DNA of 9,993 bases from Candidatus Faecousia faecipullorum (GTDB lineage: Bacteria; Bacillota; Clostridia; Oscillospirales; Oscillospiraceae): assembly GCA_018710805.1 (NCBI GenBank), contig DVJG01000152.1:1-9993 (forward strand). Direction: 5' to 3'. The translations under genes and the position numbers were made by a program. Positions 1 to 5,825 of the stretch are shown piece after piece; position 1 is the stretch's first letter; every line of letters begins with the position of its first letter. The notes beneath the pieces were generated by a model. The model was not told where the DNA came from. It worked only from the letters and a program-made list of their open reading frames with translations, and did not search any database.

Positions 1-25
1 GGTCTGAGCAACTTAACCTTAACAC
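1..25 (-). CDS. Possible divergent gene, 5' end only
   Basis: On the minus strand a GTG at 25-23 opens a frame that stays open to the left edge and reads MLRLSCSD (eight codons). An AGGAG ribosome binding site (complement of 32-36) lies six bases before the GTG, and a good minus-strand promoter lies further upstream at 97-70, which would give a leader of about 38 nt. Promoter, ribosome binding site and start codon in the right order support a real divergent gene. Too little of it is present to name a product, and chance cannot be excluded. Confidence 0.35.
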
Positions 26-69
26 AGGTCACTCCTATTCGCTCTTCTTTTTTCTATTTGTCACACATC

Positions 70-97
70 ATTGTAACACCTACATCTTTTTTTGCAA
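70..97 (-). promoter_or_regulatory. SigmaA-type promoter, divergent (minus strand)
   Basis: Read on the minus strand, a -35 TTGCAA (97-92) and a -10 TACAAT (75-70) are separated by 16 bases, and the -10 is preceded by TGT, an extended -10. Transcription would begin near 63 and run left into the possible gene starting at 25. The element sits back to back with the panT promoter, so one regulator bound here could affect both directions; no operator is identified. Confidence 0.45.
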
Positions 98-113
98 AGC
101 TGTAAAGTATGAC

Positions 114-142
114 TTGTAATTTTGGACGGTGCTTGCTATAAT
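114..142 (+). promoter_or_regulatory. SigmaA-type promoter of panT-coaX
   Basis: A -35 TTGTAA (114-119) and a perfect -10 TATAAT (137-142) are separated by 17 bases, and the -10 is preceded by TGC, an extended -10. Transcription should begin near 149, about 230 nt before the panT start codon. It is the best promoter match in the window and the only clear one upstream of panT. The long leader it creates is described separately. Confidence 0.75.
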
Positions 143-148
143 GTGCCA

Positions 149-378
149 TTGGAGGAAGCACGGACCTTAATTTGCAAAAGCTGGAAGTCAGATTTTTTGT
201 GCCAGGAAAAGGACCGAAAACCTGGAAATACCGGATGTATTTCTTTTTTAGCCTGGATGATTGGCGCAAAGGAACGGCTTACCAGCCGCAGACAATTTAC
301 TTCGCGTTTCCCGGAGCCAAAGCTCCATAATTTGCGCTGTATCCGCAGAAGCGGAACGGCAGCAGGAGGTAACTGAAT
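149..378 (+). promoter_or_regulatory. Structured 5' leader of panT, possible riboswitch or attenuator
   Basis: This is the inferred untranslated leader of panT-coaX and is dense in inverted repeats. A closing helix pairs GCGCAAA (264-270) with TTTGCGC (331-337), extendable by G-U pairs. Inside it are hairpins CGGCT/AGCCG (275-279 with 284-288, loop TACC) and GGAGC/GCTCC (313-317 with 322-326, loop CAAA), giving a three-way-junction-like layout. A third hairpin, TCCGC/GCGGA (342-346 with 351-355), sits just before the ribosome binding site and can be lengthened by GCTG/CAGC (336-339 with 360-363), which competes with the closing helix. AGGAGG at 364-369, nine bases before the ATG, is the panT ribosome binding site. 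I compared the leader from memory with TPP, FMN, cobalamin, SAM, THF, ZTP, c-di-GMP and c-di-AMP riboswitches and saw no convincing match. A short open frame (172-330) overlaps it. Regulation by pantothenate or CoA is only a guess from the gene downstream. Confidence 0.45.
225..249 (+). terminator. Terminator-like hairpin within the panT leader
   Basis: GAAATAC (225-231) and GTATTTC (237-243) form a perfect seven-pair stem with a CGGAT loop, followed directly by six T (244-249). The shape is that of an intrinsic terminator, but the stem is A-T rich and weak. It lies about 75-100 nt into the leader, so it could act in attenuation. CCAGG (202-206) can pair either with CCTGG at 221-225, which shares base 225 with this stem, or with CCTGG at 252-256, so alternative folds exist. 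Confidence 0.3.
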
Positions 379-1020
379 ATGAAAAACACCAACAAAGCGA
401 AGCTGGACACCCGGCGTATGGCGACCCTTGCCATGCTGGCGGGCATTCTTCTGGTCATGGGCACCACGGGTATCGGATTCATTCCCCTTCCCGTCATCAA
501 AGCCACCACCATGCACATCCCGGTGATACTGGGCGCGGTGCTGCTGGGACCCGCCGCAGGGGCGTTTCTGGGCGGCGTGTTCGGGCTGTGCTCGGTCTGG
601 GTCAACACCGTCACACCGACGCTGCTGTCCTTCGCTTTTTCCCCCTTTATGAGCAATGAGGGCCTTCTGGGTGCAGCCAAGAGCCTGTGGATTGCCGTGG
701 GCTGTCGGATTGCTTTCGGCCTTCTTGCGGGATATCTCTGGAAAGCCTTTAAAAAGCTGCTTCGGAAGGACTATCTATCTCTTCCCGTGACGGCGGCTGT
801 TTCCGCCATCTGCCATACCGTCCTTGTTATGGGAAGTATCTACATCCTGCTGGCCCAACAGTACGCCGCGGCAAAAAATGTGGCAATTACCGCTGTGTTC
901 GGCCTGATTATGGGCACGGTCACCGCCTCCGGCATCCCCGAGGCCATTGCCGCTGCCATTTTGGTGGGATTCATCGGGAAAGCCCTGCTCCATTTTGAAG
1001 AGCGCATAACGAAACGTTAA
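379..1020 (+). CDS. panT: ECF transporter S component, probable pantothenate transporter PanT
   Basis: This 213-residue membrane protein is the substrate-binding S component of an energy-coupling factor transporter. It would sit in the cell membrane and work with a shared EcfT and two EcfA ATPases encoded elsewhere. Visible features are about six hydrophobic segments, an alanine-rich first helix (residues 14-30) of the kind that docks on EcfT, and the family stretch from about residue 33 to 75 with IPLP, KATTMHIPVILGA, LLGP and FGLCS. The early part (KATTMHIPVI followed by LLGPAAGAFLGG) resembles PanT more than the FolT or RibU families. The next gene, ten bases downstream, is pantothenate kinase, which supports pantothenate as substrate. 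The ATG was chosen because AGGAGG precedes it by nine bases. Family membership is firm; the substrate is inferred from similarity and neighbour. Confidence 0.85.
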   Translation: MKNTNKAKLDTRRMATLAMLAGILLVMGTTGIGFIPLPVIKATTMHIPVILGAVLLGPAAGAFLGGVFGLCSVWVNTVTPTLLSFAFSPFMSNEGLLGAAKSLWIAVGCRIAFGLLAGYLWKAFKKLLRKDYLSLPVTAAVSAICHTVLVMGSIYILLAQQYAAAKNVAITAVFGLIMGTVTASGIPEAIAAAILVGFIGKALLHFEERITKR

Positions 1021-1030
1021 GGAGAAATTT

Positions 1031-1798
1031 ATGCTTCTTGCCATTGATATTGGAAATACAAACCTTGTGATCGGCTGTTTTCATGGGAACAACCTGAAGT
1101 TCAAGGCCCGCATTGCCACGGACACCATCCGGACCTCCGACCAGTACGGCGTGGAGATCAAAAGCATGATGGAGGCCTACGGCGTTCGGGTGGAGGACAT
1201 TGAAGACTGCATCATTTCTTCCGTGGTGCCTCCGGTCTTTAACTCCGTCCGCACCGGCGTGTGGAAGATCATTGGCAAGCAGCCAATGGTGGTGGGCCCC
1301 GGCTTGAAAACGGGACTGAACATCCATATGGACGTTCCCAGCCAGGTGGGCAGCGACCGCATTGTCATTGCCGTGGCCGCCCTGGCAGAGTACAAGGCCC
1401 CCCTGATTCTCATGGACCTGGGCACGGCAACTACCCTGGAAGTGGTGGAGCCGGACAACGTATATATGGGCGGCATCATCTTCCCAGGCGTGAAGCTGTC
1501 TCTGGACGCCATGACCACCCGCTGTGCCCAGCTTCCGGGCATCAGCCTGGACAAGCCCAAGCAGGTCATCGGCAAGAATACCGTGGACTGTATGCGAAGC
1601 GGCATGATGTACGGCACCGCCGCCATGATTGATGGCCTGGTGGAGCGTATCGAAGAGGAGCTGGGGCACGAATGCACCCTGGTTGCCACCGGCGGCATGG
1701 CGCAGTTCATTATTCCCCTGTGCAAGCGGGACATTATTCTGGACAAAAACATGCTCCTAAAGGGCCTGAACATCCTCTACCAAAAGAATAAACGGTAA
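1031..1798 (+). CDS. coaX: Type III pantothenate kinase
   Basis: CoaX phosphorylates pantothenate to 4'-phosphopantothenate with ATP, the first step of CoA synthesis in the cytoplasm. At 255 residues it has the usual length of the family. Visible motifs of the ASKHA-fold kinase are DIGNTN (6-11, phosphate loop), GPGLKTG (89-95), GSDR (107-110, whose Asp109 matches the family's catalytic aspartate and which contacts pantothenate), DLGTATT (129-135), GGIIFPGV (147-154) and ATGGMA (219-224). All look intact. Known type III enzymes need a monovalent cation such as K+ and are not inhibited by CoA, so control at the level of uptake or expression would make sense here. AAGGAG (1019-1024) lies six bases before the ATG and overlaps the panT stop codon, so the two genes form one operon that ends at the terminator just downstream. 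Confidence 0.96.
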   Translation: MLLAIDIGNTNLVIGCFHGNNLKFKARIATDTIRTSDQYGVEIKSMMEAYGVRVEDIEDCIISSVVPPVFNSVRTGVWKIIGKQPMVVGPGLKTGLNIHMDVPSQVGSDRIVIAVAALAEYKAPLILMDLGTATTLEVVEPDNVYMGGIIFPGVKLSLDAMTTRCAQLPGISLDKPKQVIGKNTVDCMRSGMMYGTAAMIDGLVERIEEELGHECTLVATGGMAQFIIPLCKRDIILDKNMLLKGLNILYQKNKR

Positions 1799-1803
1799 TC
1801 TTT

Positions 1804-1834
1804 CCCCGGATAGCCTTGCTATCCGGGGCTTTTT
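1804..1834 (+). terminator. Intrinsic terminator after coaX
   Basis: CCCCGGATAGC (1804-1814) pairs perfectly with GCTATCCGGGG (1818-1828) around a CTT loop and is followed by C and five T (1830-1834). The 11-pair GC-rich stem with a U-tract is a textbook intrinsic terminator. It closes panT-coaX and separates it from spoIIIA. Confidence 0.92.
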
Positions 1835-1842
1835 GCGCCTCG

Positions 1843-1871
1843 GCATAGGAATGGGCCGGGGCGCATAGTCT
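1843..1871 (+). promoter_or_regulatory. Candidate sigmaE-type promoter of spoIIIA
   Basis: In Bacillus the spoIIIA operon is transcribed in the mother cell by sigmaE, whose sites resemble ATATT-type -35 and CATACANT -10 boxes about 13-15 bases apart. Here GCATAGG (1843-1849) and CATAGTCT (1864-1871) are separated by 14 bases between the coaX terminator and spoIIIAA. The match is partial. Transcription would begin near 1878, leaving almost no leader before the AGGAG at 1877-1881, which argues against the exact placement. No sigmaA-like site is seen in this gap. Confidence 0.3.
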
Positions 1872-1890
1872 TAGGCAGGAGTTGATGCAA

Positions 1891-2715
1891 ATGATGTGCG
1901 CTTGGCAAGAGCTGCTTACGGTCCTGCCGCCAAAATATCGACGGGATGTGGACAAACAGGGCAGGGAAGAGGCTCAGGAGGTCCGGCTCCGGCTTGGAGT
2001 GCCGCCGGAAATTCGGCTGGGTTCCGGAAGCCGCTGGCTTTCCGGGGCGGTTTCCCAGGACGATCTGAACTTCGTTGTGAACGCCGCCAGTCACTATTCC
2101 CCCTGGGCCGCGGCTTCCATATCCAAAGGTTTTCTCACAGCACCCGGGGGCCATCGAATCGGTCTCTGCGGCGAGGTCGTCTCCCGGGACGGGGAGGTTG
2201 GGGGGATGAGGACCGTCTCGTCATTGTGCATCCGGATTGCCAGGGATTTTCCGGGAATCGCAGAAAGCATTCCCCCCAAAGGAAATCTTCTGATTTTGGG
2301 ACCTCCCGGGTGGGGCAAAACCACCCTGCTTCGGGACATTGCGCGAAGGCTTTCGGAATCTCAGCAGGTGTGCGTGGTGGACGAGCGGGGAGAGCTGTTC
2401 CCCGGGGGCTTCCAAAGGGGAAGGCGGATGGATGTTCTGAGCCTGTGCCCGAAGGTTTCGGGGCTGGACATGGCCCTCAGGACCATGGGCCCGGAGTGCA
2501 TTGCCCTGGATGAGATCACTGCGGAGGCTGACGCCGCTGCCCTTTTTCTGGCGGCAAACTGCGGCGTTCGCTTGCTGGCAACTGCCCACGCCGCCTCCCG
2601 GGAGGAATTTTTGACAAGAAGCGTTTACCGCATTTTGGTACAGAACCGGGTGTTTGACAGCCTTCTTATTTTACACCGGGACAAGTCCTACCACGCAGAA
2701 AGGATGTGTACATGA
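1891..2715 (+). CDS. spoIIIAA: Stage III sporulation protein AA, secretion-type ATPase
   Basis: SpoIIIAA is the cytoplasmic ATPase of the SpoIIIA-SpoIIQ channel complex and is related to type II/IV secretion ATPases. In the mother cell it is thought to power assembly or transport through the channel that keeps the engulfed forespore active. The 274 residues include a Walker A motif GPPGWGKTT (137-145), VVDERGE (162-168), ALDEIT as the probable Walker B (205-210) and a conserved TAHA (231-234). The protein is about 30 residues shorter than the Bacillus one (about 307). Four in-frame starts are clustered (TTG 1882, ATG 1885, 1891 and 1894). I chose 1891 because AGGAG at 1877-1881 lies nine bases before it, whereas the TTG would have no spacing; 1894 is nearly as good. 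Confidence 0.95.
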   Translation: MMCAWQELLTVLPPKYRRDVDKQGREEAQEVRLRLGVPPEIRLGSGSRWLSGAVSQDDLNFVVNAASHYSPWAAASISKGFLTAPGGHRIGLCGEVVSRDGEVGGMRTVSSLCIRIARDFPGIAESIPPKGNLLILGPPGWGKTTLLRDIARRLSESQQVCVVDERGELFPGGFQRGRRMDVLSLCPKVSGLDMALRTMGPECIALDEITAEADAAALFLAANCGVRLLATAHAASREEFLTRSVYRILVQNRVFDSLLILHRDKSYHAERMCT

Positions 2716-3227
2716 CCACAAAATGGATCGGGGCGCTGCTTGTGATTGCGGGATGCGGCGGTTTTGGCTTCTCTCTAGCCGCGGCCCATCGCCGGGAGGT
2801 CCGGGAGCTTCAGGGACTTCTCCGGTCTCTGGAGTTTATGCAGTGGGAGCTCACATATCGCCTGACGCCTCTGCCGGAGCTCTGCGCTCAAGCGGGAAGA
2901 GAGGCAGGCGGTGTCCTTATGAAGGTTTTTTCCGACCTTTCCGGAGAGCTGAATCGGCAGATCTCCCCGGATGTGCCCAGCTGTATGCAGGTATCCCTGG
3001 GCCGCTATCGGAGCGCTCTGACGCCGAGAGGGAGAAAACTGCTCTTCCAGCTTGGAAGGTCTCTGGGGCGCTTTGATCTGGCAGGTCAGCTCAAAAGTCT
3101 GAAGGCTCTGCAGCGGGCCTGCCAGGATGCCCTCGTCTCGCTGGAAAGGGACAAGGATGTGCGTATGAGGAATTATCAGACATTGGGCCTCTGTGCAGGA
3201 GCGGCCCTGGCTATTATTTTTGCGTAA
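2712..3227 (+). CDS. spoIIIAB: Stage III sporulation protein AB
   Basis: This membrane protein of the SpoIIIA complex resembles type II secretion GspF-like platform proteins. It has 171 residues, the same length as I recall for Bacillus. A hydrophobic segment near the N-terminus (about 5-25) and another at the extreme C-terminus (about 155-171) flank a mostly helical soluble middle that begins with HRREVRELQGLLRSLEFMQWEL, shown here in part as RREVRELQGL and LEFMQWEL. The ATG is within the spoIIIAA stop (ATGA, four-base overlap), with AAAGGA seven bases upstream. A GTG six bases earlier is in frame but sits too close to that site. The overlap points to translational coupling and equal output with spoIIIAA. 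Confidence 0.93.
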   Translation: MTTKWIGALLVIAGCGGFGFSLAAAHRREVRELQGLLRSLEFMQWELTYRLTPLPELCAQAGREAGGVLMKVFSDLSGELNRQISPDVPSCMQVSLGRYRSALTPRGRKLLFQLGRSLGRFDLAGQLKSLKALQRACQDALVSLERDKDVRMRNYQTLGLCAGAALAIIFA

Positions 3228-3421
3228 TGGATATTGATTTGATTTTTAAAATTGCCGCCATCGGCATTATCGTCTCCATTCTCAACCAGGTCCTCTCCCG
3301 GTCCGGCCGGGAGGAGCAGGCCACCATGACAAGCTTGGCGGGGCTTGTGGTGGTGCTCATGATGCTGGCCCAAAAAATCGCCGATCTATTTGATCTGGTG
3401 AAGGCCCTGTTCCAGTTCTGA
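3227..3421 (+). CDS. spoIIIAC: Stage III sporulation protein AC
   Basis: This 64-residue membrane protein of the SpoIIIA complex has two hydrophobic helices (about 4-22 and 35-50) joined by a polar loop, SRSGREEQATMTS, that is typical of the family. Bacillus SpoIIIAC has nearly the same length. The start shares one base with the spoIIIAB stop (TAATG). No ribosome binding site lies at a normal distance; the nearest, AGGAG, is about 25 bases upstream, so translation probably depends on ribosomes finishing spoIIIAB. The identity rests on size, topology and position between AB and AD. Confidence 0.93.
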   Translation: MDIDLIFKIAAIGIIVSILNQVLSRSGREEQATMTSLAGLVVVLMMLAQKIADLFDLVKALFQF

Positions 3422-3816
3422 TGGCAGTATTCTGGAAGGCCATTGCCGCCGTTTTGATTGCGGTGACTCTGGGACTGGCCCTCAAACAGCAGGAAAAGGA
3501 CATCTCCCTGCTTCTGAGTCTGGCTGTGTGCTGCATGGCGGGGGTTGTGGCCCTGCGCTTTTTGGAGCCGATGCTGGACCTTCTGTGGGAACTGGAGGCC
3601 ATGGGCTCCATGGAGTCCGGGGTGCTGGGTGTGCTCATGAAGGCTGTGGGCATCGCCTTGGTGACGGAAATTTCCGGAACCATTTGCACCGACGCCGGCA
3701 ACAGCTCCCTGGGAAAAACCGTGCAGATACTCGGCTCCGCCGCCGTGCTCTTTCTGTCCGTCCCGATCATTCGCAGTTTTCTGGAGTTGATACAGGAGAT
3801 TTTAGGAAAATTATGA
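3421..3816 (+). CDS. spoIIIAD: Stage III sporulation protein AD
   Basis: This 131-residue integral membrane protein has about four hydrophobic helices and is distantly similar to SpoIIIAC. It is part of the mother-cell membrane platform of the SpoIIIA-SpoIIQ channel. The segment GIALVTEISGTICTDAGNSS (about residues 78-97) is characteristic of the family. The length fits the usual 130 or so. The start overlaps the spoIIIAC stop by one base (TGATG), again without a ribosome binding site at normal distance, so coupling to AC is likely. Confidence 0.94.
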   Translation: MAVFWKAIAAVLIAVTLGLALKQQEKDISLLLSLAVCCMAGVVALRFLEPMLDLLWELEAMGSMESGVLGVLMKAVGIALVTEISGTICTDAGNSSLGKTVQILGSAAVLFLSVPIIRSFLELIQEILGKL

Positions 3817-4862
3817 AGCGAATTCTACCAATGCTGGCAGTTATTCTTCTGCTGTTTGCCTTGTGGCCTCAAGCACGAGCCCTGGAATTTACTGCGCCGG
3901 AAGTCCCTGACTCCGGCGCGGAGCAAATGCCGGAACATACCGATTCCTTTGCTCAGGGCCTTCAGGAGCTTCTGGGCAATGTCCTTCTGGGCATCCGGCC
4001 GGACCTTGGTGAGGCTCTAAAAATCGCCCTGTCCGTTACGGCCTCGGTTTTGCTTCTGTGCATTCTCAAAACCGTTCCGGCGGGCACAAAATTCCCTACA
4101 GAGCTTGCCGGGACGGTGACCGTGGCTCTGCTTCTAGGCACCAATGCCAACGCCATGATCTCCCTGGGAGCCAAAACCGTCACGGAGCTCAGCGAATACG
4201 GAAAGCTCCTCTGTCCGGTTCTCACAGCGGCTCTGGCCGCTCAGGGAGGCGTCACGGCTTCCACGGCCCTCTATGCAGGCACCGCCGTCTTTGATTCTGT
4301 TCTGAGCCGCCTCATTGCCAGACTTCTGGTGCCGTTAGTCTACCTCTTTCTGGCCCTGGCCACGGCCAGCAGCGCCGTTGGTGAGGATATTCTCAAAAAA
4401 ATGCGGGACCTTACAAAATCCACCGTCAGCTGGTGCCTCAAGACCCTGCTTACGGTGTTCACCACCTACATGGGCCTCACAGGAGTGGTCAGCGGGACCA
4501 CCGACGCTCTGGCTCTGAAGGCCACAAAAATGACCATTTCCTCCGTGGTTCCCGTGGTGGGCGGCATTCTCTCCGACGCCTCGGAGGCGGTGCTGGTGGG
4601 CACGGCCCTGGCGAAAAACGCTGCGGGGATCTACGGGATTCTCGCCATCCTGGCCGTGTTCTTAGACCCGTTCACACGCATCGGTGTCCACTATCTGGTT
4701 CTCAAGGCTACAGCGGCTGTCTGCGCCCTCTTTGGTTCCAAGGAGATGACAGGCCTTATCGAGGATTTCTCCTCAGCCATGGGACTCCTGCTTGCCATGA
4801 CGGGCAGCACCTGTCTTATGCTGCTTATCAGCACCATATGCTTCCTGAAGGGGGTGGGGTAG
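3813..4862 (+). CDS. spoIIIAE: Stage III sporulation protein AE
   Basis: SpoIIIAE is the large polytopic membrane protein of the SpoIIIA complex, proposed to act as a transporter-like component. The 349 residues begin with a probable signal sequence (MKR, a hydrophobic stretch about 4-18, then ALWPQARA with a possible cleavage site near residue 23). A short extracytoplasmic part and several hydrophobic helices from about residue 55 to the end follow. It is shorter than the Bacillus protein (about 399). The frame is open upstream to 3528, but that extension lies inside spoIIIAD and is not credible. The ATG chosen overlaps the AD stop by four bases (ATGA) and is followed by the signal sequence; AGGAG at 3794-3798 is 14 bases away and a nearer AGGA gives a weak alternative site. 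Confidence 0.94.
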   Translation: MKRILPMLAVILLLFALWPQARALEFTAPEVPDSGAEQMPEHTDSFAQGLQELLGNVLLGIRPDLGEALKIALSVTASVLLLCILKTVPAGTKFPTELAGTVTVALLLGTNANAMISLGAKTVTELSEYGKLLCPVLTAALAAQGGVTASTALYAGTAVFDSVLSRLIARLLVPLVYLFLALATASSAVGEDILKKMRDLTKSTVSWCLKTLLTVFTTYMGLTGVVSGTTDALALKATKMTISSVVPVVGGILSDASEAVLVGTALAKNAAGIYGILAILAVFLDPFTRIGVHYLVLKATAAVCALFGSKEMTGLIEDFSSAMGLLLAMTGSTCLMLLISTICFLKGVG

Positions 4863-5335
4863 TGGAGAGCCTGCGGCAGTATATATTGTCCGTCATTTGT
4901 GTAGCCCTCATCTGCGGCATTCTGTCGGGGATTGTCCCCGACGGGAGCAAAAAGAACGTTTTTCGGCTGCTGTGCGGCATTATCCTGGCTTTCACGGTTC
5001 TCAGACCCCTGACCCGCCTGAAAATCGAGGATCTGACGGAATTTTTGACCTTTGACACCTATGAAGCTTCCGAGGCAGCCGCCGCGGGAAAAGCCCAGGC
5101 GGAAAAAGCCATGGCGGATATCATAAAGTCCCGATGTGAATCATATATCTTGGACAAAGCCGCTGAGCTTCACGCCGCGATTCAGGTGGAGATCCGCGTA
5201 AGCGCAGGGCAGCCGCCTCTGCCTGTGGAAGCAACCATCCGCGGCACGGCATCGCCCTATGCCCGGCGGCAGATAGAATCCATTATAGAGAAGGACTTAG
5301 GCATCCCAAAGGAGGACCTGCAATGGATTGGATAG
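4862..5335 (+). CDS. spoIIIAF: Stage III sporulation protein AF
   Basis: SpoIIIAF is a membrane-anchored ring-forming protein of the channel complex. The 157 residues show two N-terminal membrane helices (about 7-25 and 33-50) and a soluble part. That part has an alanine-rich helix (about 68-90) and a C-terminal alpha/beta domain (about 92-157) ending EDLQWIG, which fits the ring-building fold of this family. It is clearly shorter than Bacillus SpoIIIAF (about 206), mainly in the soluble part. I chose the GTG at 4862, which overlaps the spoIIIAE stop by one base and has AAGGGGG seven bases upstream. The open frame runs further upstream but inside spoIIIAE, so an earlier start is unlikely. Confidence 0.92.
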   Translation: MESLRQYILSVICVALICGILSGIVPDGSKKNVFRLLCGIILAFTVLRPLTRLKIEDLTEFLTFDTYEASEAAAAGKAQAEKAMADIIKSRCESYILDKAAELHAAIQVEIRVSAGQPPLPVEATIRGTASPYARRQIESIIEKDLGIPKEDLQWIG

Positions 5336-5811
5336 CGCTCCGGGAACAGGGAATGGGCAAACTCAAACAGTTTCGCTATGTGCTGCTGGTTCTGGCCGCA
5401 GGCATCATTCTCATGGCCCTTCCCAGCGGAAAAGTGGAGAAACCTGCAAGCACGCCTGTAAATGTCAAGACCCAGCCGGAACTCCAGGAGACCCTGGCCG
5501 GTGTCCTATCAAAAATTGACGGGGCAGGCAGGGTAGAGGTGCTTCTCACCCAATCCGCAGGGGAGAAGACCCTTTATCAGACCGACGACGAAACTTCTGC
5601 GGAAGCCACCCGAAGCAAAACAGTCTTGATTTCCGATGCATCCCGGGAGGAAACGGGGCTTGTGTATCAAAGGCTTCCGCCGGAATATCGGGGGGCGGTG
5701 ATCCTCTGCCAAGGGGCCGACAATGCCCAGGTGCGGTTAGCGGTTACGCAGGCGGTGGCAAATGCTACAGGACTGCCCAGCCATAAAATATCTGTTTTGA
5801 AAATGAAATGA
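5323..5811 (+). CDS. spoIIIAG: Stage III sporulation protein AG
   Basis: SpoIIIAG forms a large ring in the space between the mother-cell and forespore membranes; the Bacillus protein makes a ring of about 30 subunits with a beta-barrel. This version has 162 residues. A membrane helix (about 19-34) is followed by a linker, then a ring-building domain that starts near LSKIDGAGRVEVLL (about 62-76), is interrupted by the TRSKTVLIS region, and resumes at YRGAVILCQGADN (about 121-133), ending near LPSHKISVL. It is much shorter than Bacillus SpoIIIAG (about 229), so the linker and barrel insertion are reduced. The ATG overlaps spoIIIAF by 13 bases, with GGAGG (5311-5315) seven bases upstream. Confidence 0.94.
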   Translation: MDWIALREQGMGKLKQFRYVLLVLAAGIILMALPSGKVEKPASTPVNVKTQPELQETLAGVLSKIDGAGRVEVLLTQSAGEKTLYQTDDETSAEATRSKTVLISDASREETGLVYQRLPPEYRGAVILCQGADNAQVRLAVTQAVANATGLPSHKISVLKMK

Positions 5812-5825
5812 ATGGAGGCATTTTT

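Noticed and set aside
261..340. Resemblance to a c-di-GMP-I (GEMM) riboswitch because of GCGCAAAGG and AGCCG
   Set aside because: The short motif words are in the wrong arrangement, the conserved GAAA tetraloop receptor layout is not found, and GCGCAAA is better explained by pairing with TTTGCGC at 331-337.
122..376. 84-codon plus-strand open frame ending at the panT ribosome binding site
   Set aside because: It starts inside the promoter, upstream of the expected RNA start, has no ribosome binding site, and its translation shows no recognisable family features. Another frame in the same leader looks at least as protein-like.
971..1669. Long minus-strand open frame (232 codons) antisense to coaX
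   Set aside because: The His- and Gly-rich composition is typical of the reverse of GC-rich coding DNA. CoaX on the other strand has all its motifs.
3528..3812. 95-codon N-terminal extension of spoIIIAE
   Set aside because: It lies within spoIIIAD in another frame, is Gly/His/Arg-rich, and would place the signal sequence in mid-protein.
4433..4861. 143-codon N-terminal extension of spoIIIAF
   Set aside because: It lies within spoIIIAE and has shadow-frame composition. GTG 4862 with AAGGGGG upstream fits the family start.
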